The position numbers and the translations under genes were made by a program. Shown here piece after piece: positions 46,937 to 54,445 of a stretch of DNA of 57,411 nucleotides. The notes under the pieces were generated by a model. That model was given only the letters and a program-made list of their open reading frames with translations. It was not told where the DNA came from and made no database searches. Position 1 is the first letter of the stretch. Each line of letters opens with the position of its first letter. Source of the stretch: Rhodoferax sp. (GTDB taxonomy: Bacteria > Pseudomonadota > Gammaproteobacteria > Burkholderiales > Burkholderiaceae_C); NCBI GenBank assembly GCA_031291305.1, contig JARLJH010000057.1, positions 1 to 57,411 on the forward strand, given 5' to 3'.

Positions 46937-47204
46937 TCTTGGTTTGTGGGTTGATGACTCGGATGAGGTCATATTCAAGATAGTCCGCCAAACCAAGCCA
47001 GTCCCTTTTTGCCTGGCATTCTTGCATGGCTGCAATAATATTGCTTATCATGTTTATGTTGCAATTAATTAAGATATCAGGATTGGATGTTAATTTGGAT
47101 AAAACATCTTGAATGTTGTCGAGTGCAGTGTAATCATCATTAGTTCTAAGCTGGGTTGCTAGTAACTTTAGATCTTTTGCCAAGTCGTCAATTTGAGTGG
47201 TCAT
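46929..47204 (-). CDS. Small hypothetical protein next to Maf
   Basis: A 91-residue, AT-rich, helical protein, six bases after the maf stop and in the same direction, hence probably translated from the same message. A C-terminal motif AAMQECQAKRDWLGLADYLEYDL resembles, as I remember it, short proteins that often accompany Maf genes (pattern NKDYxxLADxLEYEL). No enzyme motif. A cofactor or regulator of the glycosyltransferase is possible but unproven. Confidence 0.65.
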   Translation of the reverse strand: MTTQIDDLAKDLKLLATQLRTNDDYTALDNIQDVLSKLTSNPDILINCNINMISNIIAAMQECQAKRDWLGLADYLEYDLIRVINPQTKIS

Positions 47205-47210
47205 GACGTT

Positions 47211-48500
47211 TTATATATGTGTGGTGCCGGCAATTAGTGCGCCGTCTAAACTTGTATTGTAGAATTTTACGTCTTTATTTTTAAATATAAGAGTTTCGAC
47301 GGTAAGTAAGTAACTGGCCATGTTTGGCTCAGATACCACCTTTTCACCTTTGCCATTGTGAATGAAGTATTCGCTCTTTAAATTTCCACCAAGCTGACCA
47401 CTTGGCCAGTAAGCATGGGTTTTATTTTTTATAAAAGAAAAATCTGCGCCAAAAAGAATAATTTCTTTGTATCCCATGGCGATGCTAAGATCTATCGTTG
47501 GATGAATCACGCTGCCGTTAGCAATTAGGGTATTGATTGACTCTGTGTCTTTTAAGTGATCAAAGAGAAAGGATGTAGAAATAGCATAATATTTTGCACC
47601 TTCCCAGTCATCAATAAATTCTTTAGAGGTGGTGGGGAAAAAAACCAAGGCGGTTTTTTTTGTATTGATGTTTTTAAAGTAACTCTTGCCAATGCGTTGA
47701 TCGATGGTGACAACGAAATCTGGAGTTATTCCATGATTATTTAAAGCAGCCACAGCAGTGTCACATGCAATGGTTATATTTTTGGCGCTTTTGGCGAGAA
47801 TTTTTTTTAGTTTTTCGATGTTGTCTTCCAGGCTAGGGCCAGAGGCAATGACGCATGCTTTTCCTGGGCGTTTGAGTTTAAAAAGTGTACTCACTGCCTT
47901 GGACTTACCATTGACATGAAATTCAAATGTCTTGGATCGCTGTACTAGCGCTTCGTCGTTAGAGAATTTGTTATTGACGTAAGCCAGTCTGACAGCATGA
48001 TGGATGTGATCTCTCATCTTCAGCGTGTCGTCATCACATAGTGACAAACTCTCTGGCAGTGCAAAATATGGTGATATAACTTGCCTTTCAAGGCTTGCTA
48101 AACCTATATTTACTTTTGGGTGACTTAAAATGTGAGAAACATTCAATATGCCGATAACGAATTTAAAAATAGCTAAATTTGTGAGTCGGATCTCAAGGTG
48201 TTGCAAATCGAGGCGTGTACTAAGTAAATGATCCGCTAGGAATCCTAGACCAAAACCATAGAGATGAAGCACTTTAGTAGCAGGAATCACAGAGGCTTGC
48301 ACTTCTGCTTCAGCAACTGCGTTATGCCTGCTGGTTAGTTGCTTTCCATTGACAGAGACTGTAGCCGTGTCCCCAAGAGTTATTTCGAATTTATAACTAC
48401 TTAATTCGGCTTGGTCAACTTTATCCGCAATCAGTGGCCAACGTTCTCTGAGCGCGGATAAGTTAGTCTCATAGACATTTTCGTTGTCCAGTGTTTGCAT
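47211..48500 (-). CDS. Maf-type motility-associated glycosyltransferase (DUF115)
   Basis: A 429-residue protein with the DUF115/MptE-like central domain: ACVIASGPSLEDNIEKLKKI near 225, ITIACDTAV, TPDFVVTIDQR and IHPTIDLSIAMGYKEIILFGADFSF. Maf proteins transfer pseudaminic or legionaminic acid to Ser/Thr of flagellin in the cytoplasm. It stands 60 bases downstream of the minus-strand flagellin and in the same direction, and the pse operon is next to it. Visibly AT-rich compared with neighbours, a sign of transfer. ATG 48500 is preferred to a TTG at 48530. Confidence 0.88.
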   Translation of the reverse strand: MQTLDNENVYETNLSALRERWPLIADKVDQAELSSYKFEITLGDTATVSVNGKQLTSRHNAVAEAEVQASVIPATKVLHLYGFGLGFLADHLLSTRLDLQHLEIRLTNLAIFKFVIGILNVSHILSHPKVNIGLASLERQVISPYFALPESLSLCDDDTLKMRDHIHHAVRLAYVNNKFSNDEALVQRSKTFEFHVNGKSKAVSTLFKLKRPGKACVIASGPSLEDNIEKLKKILAKSAKNITIACDTAVAALNNHGITPDFVVTIDQRIGKSYFKNINTKKTALVFFPTTSKEFIDDWEGAKYYAISTSFLFDHLKDTESINTLIANGSVIHPTIDLSIAMGYKEIILFGADFSFIKNKTHAYWPSGQLGGNLKSEYFIHNGKGEKVVSEPNMASYLLTVETLIFKNKDVKFYNTSLDGALIAGTTHI

Positions 48501-48560
48501 ACTTATTATCTGGCGTTGTCGCTTAGCCAATATTTATAAATCTACTTTCTCAGATTATTA

Positions 48561-49370
48561 TTATTTCAATAATGATAATACCGATTGAGGCATTTGATTG
48601 GCTTGAGCTACCATCGCTGTGCCGGCCTGTTGCAATACCTGGGCGCGTGACAAGTTGGCGGTTTCCTTTGCGTAGTCGGCGTCCATGATGCGGCCATGCG
48701 CTGCGGCCGAATTTTCAGAACTAACTTGCAAGTTGGAAATCACCGTATTGAAACGATTTTCCACAGCACCCCATTGTGATCGGGCGTTATTGACTGACTC
48801 GATATCCTTATCCAGCATAGAGATTTGGGAAAAAGCAGTGCTGGTAGTTGCACCCAAATCAGTGGCCGTGCCAGAGAATCTGCTACCGGTGACCGAAATT
48901 TGATCTTGGGACGCCACGGCATTCGCACCCACCTGGAATGTGAAGGTGGCGGAAGCGATCACATTTTGCCCGTTGAATTTGGTGGCTCCGACAACCCGCG
49001 CATTTTCCTGTGCCAGCATCTTGTACTCATTGTTCAGCGACGCAATATCGCTTGTGGTGTTAGTGCCGTTAGAGGCCTGCACAGCCAGTTCGCGCATGCG
49101 TTGCAGGTTGTTGGTGATGGCGCCTAGCGCACCGTCGGCAGTTTGTGCCATCGAGATGGCATCATTGGCATTACGGATAGCCACATTCATGCCGCGCGTT
49201 TGTGTATCCATGCGTGTGGCGATGGACAGGCCGGCTGCATCGTCAGCAGCGCTATTGACGCGCAAGCCCGAAGACAGGCGCGCCATCGAGGTGGCCAGGG
49301 AATTTGAGGTGTTGGCCAGATTGCGCTGCGCATTGAGCGACATCATGTTGGTGTTGATGGTGGTGGGCAT
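48561..49370 (-). CDS. fliC: Flagellin FliC, copy 1
   Basis: A 269-residue short flagellin. The N-terminal D0/D1 (MPTTINTN, LNAQRNL, LSSGLRVNSAADDAAGLSI) and C-terminal D1/D0 (LQQAGTAMVAQANQMPQSVLSLLK) are conserved. The central outer domain is nearly absent, only about 60 residues with Ser/Thr-rich spots that could carry glycans. It is about 85% identical by eye to copy 2, which faces away from it. The leader holds the palindrome at 49420-49436 and AAGGAG before the start. An AT-only hairpin overlaps the stop. Confidence 0.96.
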   Translation of the reverse strand: MPTTINTNMMSLNAQRNLANTSNSLATSMARLSSGLRVNSAADDAAGLSIATRMDTQTRGMNVAIRNANDAISMAQTADGALGAITNNLQRMRELAVQASNGTNTTSDIASLNNEYKMLAQENARVVGATKFNGQNVIASATFTFQVGANAVASQDQISVTGSRFSGTATDLGATTSTAFSQISMLDKDIESVNNARSQWGAVENRFNTVISNLQVSSENSAAAHGRIMDADYAKETANLSRAQVLQQAGTAMVAQANQMPQSVLSLLK

Positions 49371-49419
49371 TTGAAATCTCCTTTAAAGCTGACTTAAATT
49401 GGCTTTGCTGCCGATCGTT

Positions 49420-49436
49420 GTCAGCTCCTTGCTGAC
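49420..49436 (-). promoter_or_regulatory. Flagellin leader palindrome, copy 1
   Basis: GTCAGC and GCTGAC around a 5-base loop, 49 bases before the start of flagellin copy 1 (minus), followed in that strand by GATCGGCAG. The same arrangement exists before copy 2. In the minus strand the loop reads AAGGA. Confidence 0.65.
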
Positions 49437-49556
49437 TTGAAAGCGGTATGGGAATTCTGCTGACGCGCAAGCATTTCAAATAGCCGAAAAACCGGACAAA
49501 ACGCCCTCAGTTCACTCGTTTGTAAGCTGTCCAAAACAATTTTTTTAATTCTTGCC

Positions 49557-49584
49557 TTAAGTTCTTGTACTGGTAACCCGAAAA
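49557..49584 (+). promoter_or_regulatory. Tentative FliA promoter for flagellin copy 2
   Basis: TTAAGTTC at 49557-49564, 12 bases, then CCCGAAAA at 49577-49584. Good -35 (6 of 8) and a fair -10 (CCGA-AA), but spacing is one base longer than the usual 11. Confidence 0.4.
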
Positions 49585-49651
49585 CTAGCTTAACGGGTTT
49601 GCAACAGCGCTCGTCGTCCGGCTAGCACATTTCAGTGCTCCGGTCACAGTG

Positions 49652-49669
49652 GTCAGCTCTCGGGCTGAC
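49652..49669 (+). promoter_or_regulatory. Flagellin leader palindrome, copy 2
   Basis: GTCAGC (49652-49657), a 6-base loop, GCTGAC (49664-49669), then GATCGGCAG, 48 bases before the ATG at 49718. It matches the copy 1 element in stems, following motif and distance, although the loops differ. Confidence 0.65.
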
Positions 49670-49717
49670 GTTGAGATCGGCAGTGATGCCGGATTTATAG
49701 TTTTTAAGGAGCCTTCC

Positions 49718-50527
49718 ATGACAACCACCATCAACACGAACATCAATTCGATCAATGCGCAGCGTAGTCTGGCCAGCACATCGAATTCCTTGGCCACCTC
49801 GATGGCCCGCCTTTCTTCAGGCTTGCGCATCAACAGTGCAGCTGATGATGCTGCTGGTTTGTCGATATCGGAACGCATGGACGCGCAAACCCGCGGCATG
49901 AATGTGGCTATCCGTAATGCCAATGATGCGATTGGCATGGCGCAAACTGCCGATGGCGCGTTAGGTGCTATTACCAACAACCTGCAGCGCATGCGTGAAC
50001 TGGCTGTGCAGGCCTCTAACGGCACGAATACCTCAAGCGACATTACATCGCTGAACAATGAGTACAAGATGCTGTCAGACGAAAATATACGGGTTGTCGC
50101 AGCCACCAAATTCAACGGGCAAAATGTGATCGCTTCCACCACCTTCACATTCCAGGTGGGTGCGAATGCCGTGGCGGCCGAGGATCAAATCGCGGTCACC
50201 GGAAGCAAATTCTCTGGCACTGCCACTGATTTGGGGACGACTACCAGTACCGCTTTTGCTCAAATCACTAAGCTGGATGCCGATATCAATACGGTCAATA
50301 GCGCCCGATCACAATGGGGTGCGGTGGAAAATCGCTTCAATACGGTGATTTCCAACTTGCAAGTTGGTTCCGAAAACTCGGCCGCAGCGCATGGCCGCAT
50401 TGTGGATGCCAACTACGCGCAGGAAACCGCCAACTTGTCACGCGCCCAGGTATTGCAACAGGCTGGCACAGCGATGGTGGCCCAAGCCAATCAGGGACCG
50501 CAAGGTGTGTTGACGCTGTTGCGCTAA
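49718..50527 (+). CDS. fliC: Flagellin FliC, copy 2
   Basis: A 269-residue flagellin of the same length as copy 1. Differences are concentrated in the first 20 residues (MTTTINTNINSINAQRSL), around 105-130 and at the C-terminal QANQGPQGVLTLLR. Start at 49718 has AAGGAG upstream. A strong terminator follows at 50571. Which of the two is the main filament protein cannot be read from sequence; both have intact terminal domains. Confidence 0.96.
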   Translation: MTTTINTNINSINAQRSLASTSNSLATSMARLSSGLRINSAADDAAGLSISERMDAQTRGMNVAIRNANDAIGMAQTADGALGAITNNLQRMRELAVQASNGTNTSSDITSLNNEYKMLSDENIRVVAATKFNGQNVIASTTFTFQVGANAVAAEDQIAVTGSKFSGTATDLGTTTSTAFAQITKLDADINTVNSARSQWGAVENRFNTVISNLQVGSENSAAAHGRIVDANYAQETANLSRAQVLQQAGTAMVAQANQGPQGVLTLLR

Positions 50528-50570
50528 AGACGAGATCGTTGGCGCGGGTAGCGCATCAATATGATTTCAA

Positions 50571-50606
50571 AGCGGTAAAGGCTGACAGTCTTTACCGCTT
50601 TTTTGG
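50571..50606 (+). terminator. Rho-independent terminator after flagellin copy 2
   Basis: AGCGGTAAAG at 50571-50580 and CTTTACCGCT at 50590-50599 form a perfect 10-bp stem with a 9-base loop followed by a T-run. Confidence 0.9.
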
Positions 50607-50658
50607 CTTTTAACCAGTCAGGGATCTGGTTAGACTTGGTTTGCAACAGGAGCACATG

Positions 50659-52119
50659 ATGACTATTTCCTTATCAACTACTTCGTCATCCACCGGCACC
50701 CTTTCTTCGGTGGGCATTGGGAGCGGTCTGGATGTGAAAAGCATTGTGTCGGCACTGGTTGCCATTGAAAAACAACCGCTGACGCAGCTCCAGACCAAGG
50801 CCACGAGTTACCAGACCGAACTGAGCACCTATGGTACGGTCAAGTCTCAAATGGCCACCTTGCAGGACGCAGCAAGCACGCTGGCGCTGTCAAGCGGTTG
50901 GAATGCACAGACGGCTACGTCCTCCAACAGTGCCGCTGTCGGTGTGGCTGTAGATTCAACAGCGTCGCCGACCAACTTGACCGTCAACGTGACGCAACTG
51001 GCGCAGGCTCAATCGACCGCATCGCAGGGTTTTGCGACGGATGCCAACATCGGTGCCAGCGGTACCTTGTCGATTCAGATGGGTGCCTGGTCAGGCAATC
51101 AGTTCACGGCTGGTTCAAGTTCGGCGGTGAGCGTGAGCATCAATACCACCGACAACATCAGCTCTATTGCCAGAAAAATCAATACAGCCAATGCAGGTGT
51201 GACTGCGACGGTGTTGAGTGATGGCACCAATCAACGTTTGGTTGTTCGCTCAACGGCTTCTGGATCGGCAGCCGGGTTTAGCATTACAACTTCAGCTGAC
51301 GCCAATGACGGCGGGAGTCTGGCATCATTTGGTTTTGCCGATCCAACCCGTACCAGCGCATCGGCAACAGGTATGTTCATGGGGCAGGTTGGCAAAGATG
51401 CCAACTTGACAGTGAACGGCGTTGCCTTGGTGTCGTCCACCAACAGCATGAAAAATGTGGTGCCTGGCGTGTCTTTGCAGCTGTCGCAAGTCACCACTTC
51501 ACCGGTGGAGGTGGCAGTGACTACTGATTCGACGGTGATTCAAAAGAATATTCAAAGTTTTGTGGACGCCTATAACGCGGTCAACAGCACCCTGTCGGAT
51601 GCCACCAAATACGATTCGTCGACGCAGATAGCTGGCCCACTGCAAGGGGATTCCACTGCGGTGGGGTTGCTCAATTCGCTGCGCAGCATGATGAGTTCCA
51701 ATAGCACCGGCTCGACCTATTCCACCCTCTCGTCGATTGGTTTGGAGCGACAGAAGGATGGATCAATCACGATCAATCAAACCAAGCTGACCAGTGCTAT
51801 GACGAACATGAGCGATTTGCAGAAATTGTTCACGGTTACCAACACGGATGCAACGACCAGTGGTTTTGGTGTGAAGGTTCGCAACTTTGCCATTGGCATG
51901 CTGGGTTATGACGGGCAGCTCAATAGCAAAACCACCAGCCTGCAAGGTGATATCACCCGAAACAAATCGGACCAGGATGCCGTCAATGCGCGTGCGACTC
52001 AGGTGGAAAACAATCTGAATAAACAGTACTCTGCATTGGATGCTCAGATGGCCACAATGTCGAGTCTGAGTTCGTATGTGACTGCGCAGCTTGCTACTTG
52101 GAACAAGTCAACTTCATAA
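50659..52119 (+). CDS. fliD: FliD, filament cap
   Basis: A 486-residue filament-capping protein. The N-terminal SVGIGSGLDVKSIVSALVAIEKQPL and coiled-coil are typical; the middle is Ser/Thr-rich; the C-terminal part has LNSLRSMMSS, SSIGLERQKDGSITIN and a final coiled helix with QYSALDAQMATMSSLSSYV. The second ATG (50659) gives better distance from AGGAG than the first (50656). Needed for flagellin polymerisation at the tip. Confidence 0.96.
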   Translation: MTISLSTTSSSTGTLSSVGIGSGLDVKSIVSALVAIEKQPLTQLQTKATSYQTELSTYGTVKSQMATLQDAASTLALSSGWNAQTATSSNSAAVGVAVDSTASPTNLTVNVTQLAQAQSTASQGFATDANIGASGTLSIQMGAWSGNQFTAGSSSAVSVSINTTDNISSIARKINTANAGVTATVLSDGTNQRLVVRSTASGSAAGFSITTSADANDGGSLASFGFADPTRTSASATGMFMGQVGKDANLTVNGVALVSSTNSMKNVVPGVSLQLSQVTTSPVEVAVTTDSTVIQKNIQSFVDAYNAVNSTLSDATKYDSSTQIAGPLQGDSTAVGLLNSLRSMMSSNSTGSTYSTLSSIGLERQKDGSITINQTKLTSAMTNMSDLQKLFTVTNTDATTSGFGVKVRNFAIGMLGYDGQLNSKTTSLQGDITRNKSDQDAVNARATQVENNLNKQYSALDAQMATMSSLSSYVTAQLATWNKSTS

Positions 52120-52123
52120 TGAT

Positions 52124-52150
52124 TTGATTTTTCTCCCTGAATGCCGATAT
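52124..52150 (+). promoter_or_regulatory. FliA (sigma-28) promoter for fliST
   Basis: TTGATTTT (52124-52131), 11 bases, GCCGATAT (52143-52150). The -10 is 7 of 8 to consensus and spacing is exact; the -35 is weaker (5 of 8). Confidence 0.6.
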
Positions 52151-52183
52151 ATCTAGTATCAGGCACACAAGGAGTTAGTCAAA

Positions 52184-52606
52184 ATGTTTACCTCAGTCAG
52201 TATGCGCTCTGCAAAAATTTACCGCGCTGTAGATGTGGAAACCTCGGTTTCCGAAGCCAATCCGCATCAGTTGATCAGTTTGCTTTTTGACGAGTTGCTG
52301 CGGTGTTTAGCCACTGCCAAGTCAACAATGATCACCGGCAACATCGCGGCCAAAGGGCAGGCCATTGGGCGGGCTGGACGACTTCTTGACGAAGGCCTGA
52401 AGTCGGCGTTAGATATGTATCGTGGTGGTGAGTTGGCCAAGAATTTATGCAGTTTGTACGATTATTCATTGCTGAAAATCGTTGAGGCCAATTTGCGAAA
52501 CGATCCGGCTTTGATTGATGAGGTTGTCAGCCTGATCAAACCCATCTCTGATAGTTGGCATCAGATCAAGGGCGATGCCGCTGTGCGTACATACGATGCA
52601 TCGTGA
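52184..52606 (+). CDS. fliS: FliS, flagellin export chaperone
   Basis: A 140-residue helical-bundle chaperone. VETSVSEANPHQLISLLFDELLRCL opens the fold and the third helix LDMYRGGELAKNLCSLYDYSL is typical. It binds the C-terminus of flagellin to keep it unfolded before export. AAGGAG is upstream of the ATG. Confidence 0.94.
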   Translation: MFTSVSMRSAKIYRAVDVETSVSEANPHQLISLLFDELLRCLATAKSTMITGNIAAKGQAIGRAGRLLDEGLKSALDMYRGGELAKNLCSLYDYSLLKIVEANLRNDPALIDEVVSLIKPISDSWHQIKGDAAVRTYDAS

Positions 52607-52616
52607 GGAGAAAAAA

Positions 52617-52916
52617 ATGAGTCAACTGTTAATTGACTATTACAAAGCGATCGAGACCAGCAGCCAACAAATGCTGGCCGCTGCCAAAACGTCAGATTGG
52701 GAGCAGGTTGCGCGCTACGAAGGTGTCTGTGCGATCTTGATAGAGCAACTGCGTGGCTTGGCGTCAACGCAACAGTTAGAGCCTGCTGCTAAGGTTGAAA
52801 AATCTCGCATCATGCAACGAATTTTGCAAAATGACGCGGAGATCCGTTATTTGGCGGAGCCCTTGCTAGACGACATGCTGATTTCGCAGGACGGTCAACG
52901 GGCTTATTTGCATTGA
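52617..52916 (+). CDS. fliT: FliT, FliD chaperone / regulator
   Basis: A 99-residue helical protein directly behind fliS (GAGGAG upstream of ATG 52617). LIDYYKAIETSSQQMLAAAKTSDWEQVARYE matches FliT helices in family position. In enterics FliT chaperones FliD and restrains FlhDC. Sequence conservation is low, so the call rests partly on order fliD-fliS-fliT. Confidence 0.82.
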   Translation: MSQLLIDYYKAIETSSQQMLAAAKTSDWEQVARYEGVCAILIEQLRGLASTQQLEPAAKVEKSRIMQRILQNDAEIRYLAEPLLDDMLISQDGQRAYLH

Positions 52917-53059
52917 CCTTTTCGGCAATCGGCCATGCACCACCGCGTTCATGGGTAGCTAGCCAGTGCATTGGCCGCTTTAAGGCGTTCTTTTTTGGGT
53001 TTTAAAACAAGCTTTGTTGAATAGACTCGAACTCATTTCCTAATTTGGGTTCTGGTTTG

Positions 53060-54445
53060 ATGCTCAAAGTCTTGTTGCTCGCCGCTTTGCTAGGGTTGTG
53101 TTCTTGTGCACAAACCACCAAGTATGAACGGCCCACCCTGCCTGTTCCCAATCAATGGGATGATGCGTTTGCGCCACACCAAAAAAATGCCACAAAAACG
53201 CATTGGCGGGTTTTCTTCTCTGACCCGCAACTACAACGGCTGATTGCCATTGCACTCAAAAATAATCGGGACTTGCGCATCGCCGCAGGTCGGGTGGAAG
53301 AGGCACGAGCCCAGTTCGGTATCACTCGGGCCGATCTGGGGCCAACTTTTAACCTCATGGGGTCGGGCAATCTGACCACATATCCTGCGAATTTGAGTGG
53401 CACCGGTATGCCGCTCACCAGCCGTCGTTTTGATCTATCGGTCTCGGCTGTTTCATTTGAAGTCGATTTTTGGGGCAGAGTCGCCAACCTGACAGAGGCA
53501 GCACGCATGTCGTACCTGTCTACGGAGGAGTCACGTCGGTCGGTGTATCTGTCGTTGGTTGCAGATGTGGCGCAGGCCTATTTGACGGTGATCCAAATGG
53601 GTGAACTCATTGATCTGGAGCGCTCAACCGTGCTTCTGCGCGACGAATCATTAAATATCATTAAAAAAGGTCAGGACTTGGGGGGCGCTAATGATTTCGA
53701 GTATCAGCAGGCGCGGGGCATGCTGGAGTCCGCACAGTCGGAGTTGGCCGGTTATGAGCATCAAAAAAACGTAGCCCGCAACAAACTCAACTTTCTATTG
53801 GGCGATGCATCTTTTGACCTGAAAACGGGCGCGACACTGGATGATATCGGACCGGATTTTGGGCTGGCGGCTGGACTGCCCGCCGATGTATTGCTGCTGC
53901 GCCCGGATGTGATGGCGGCTGAGCAGCGGCTGATGGCGGCACACGCCAATATTGATGCAGCCAGAGCCGCATTTCTCCCAAAAGTCGTCCTGACGGCAAG
54001 TTTAGGCGCGGCCAGTGAGGGGCTTCTGAGTTTGTTCGCGGGGCGGGCTTGGTCGTTTATGCCCTCGCTGACCATGCCTTTGTTTGACGGTGGGCGCACA
54101 GCCGCAGGCCTGGACCTGGCACAGGCACGCAAGGTCATTGCGGTGGCCGAGTACGAGCGCTCTATCCAAGTCGCGTTCAGGGAAGTGGCTGATTTACTGT
54201 CTGCTCGTGCGTCATTGGCGCAACAAGTGAAATCGTCCAACGCTCGTGTTCAGGTGTCTGCCCGACGTCTTGAAATTGCCAAGGGGCGATTTGATGCGGG
54301 TGTTGGTGGCTATCTGGATGTGCTGGACGCGCAACGGGAAGTCATTGCCGCCTTGCAGACGGCAGCCCAGGTCAGGTTGGCACAGTTGGAGTCCAATGTT
54401 CAGTTGTACAAAGCCTTGGGTGGTGGCCAGGGAGAGGTGGGGTGA
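53060..54445 (+). CDS. NodT-family outer-membrane efflux lipoprotein
   Basis: A 461-residue TolC-like outer-membrane factor. The signal peptide ends in lipobox GLCSC, so it is lipidated. Two repeats of long helices with the strands typical of OprM/NodT follow: LIAIALKNNRDLRIAAGRVEEARAQ and later DVLLLRPDVMAAEQRLMAAHANIDAARAAFLP. Usually such genes stand with an RND or ABC pump and an adaptor; here none is adjacent upstream. It is coupled (one-base overlap) to the Sel1 gene and precedes the repeat protein, so a role in exporting that protein is conceivable. Confidence 0.9.
   Translation: MLKVLLLAALLGLCSCAQTTKYERPTLPVPNQWDDAFAPHQKNATKTHWRVFFSDPQLQRLIAIALKNNRDLRIAAGRVEEARAQFGITRADLGPTFNLMGSGNLTTYPANLSGTGMPLTSRRFDLSVSAVSFEVDFWGRVANLTEAARMSYLSTEESRRSVYLSLVADVAQAYLTVIQMGELIDLERSTVLLRDESLNIIKKGQDLGGANDFEYQQARGMLESAQSELAGYEHQKNVARNKLNFLLGDASFDLKTGATLDDIGPDFGLAAGLPADVLLLRPDVMAAEQRLMAAHANIDAARAAFLPKVVLTASLGAASEGLLSLFAGRAWSFMPSLTMPLFDGGRTAAGLDLAQARKVIAVAEYERSIQVAFREVADLLSARASLAQQVKSSNARVQVSARRLEIAKGRFDAGVGGYLDVLDAQREVIAALQTAAQVRLAQLESNVQLYKALGGGQGEVG

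Larger units (their letters stand above)
49371..49717. promoter_or_regulatory. Divergent flagellin promoter region
   Basis: A 347-base gap between the two flagellin starts. It contains two matching leader elements (49420-49436 and 49652-49669), a tentative FliA site for copy 2 (49557-49584), and no coding sequence that I can support. Confidence 0.7.

Noticed and set aside
48554-48580. AT-only hairpin at the end of flagellin copy 1
   Set aside because: Stem of A-T pairs without a following T-run; too weak to call a terminator, and it overlaps the stop codon.
49371-49500. FliA promoter for flagellin copy 1
   Set aside because: The best candidate (TCAAGTCA with ACGATCGG) has 12-13 base spacing and overlaps the leader palindrome; too weak to annotate.
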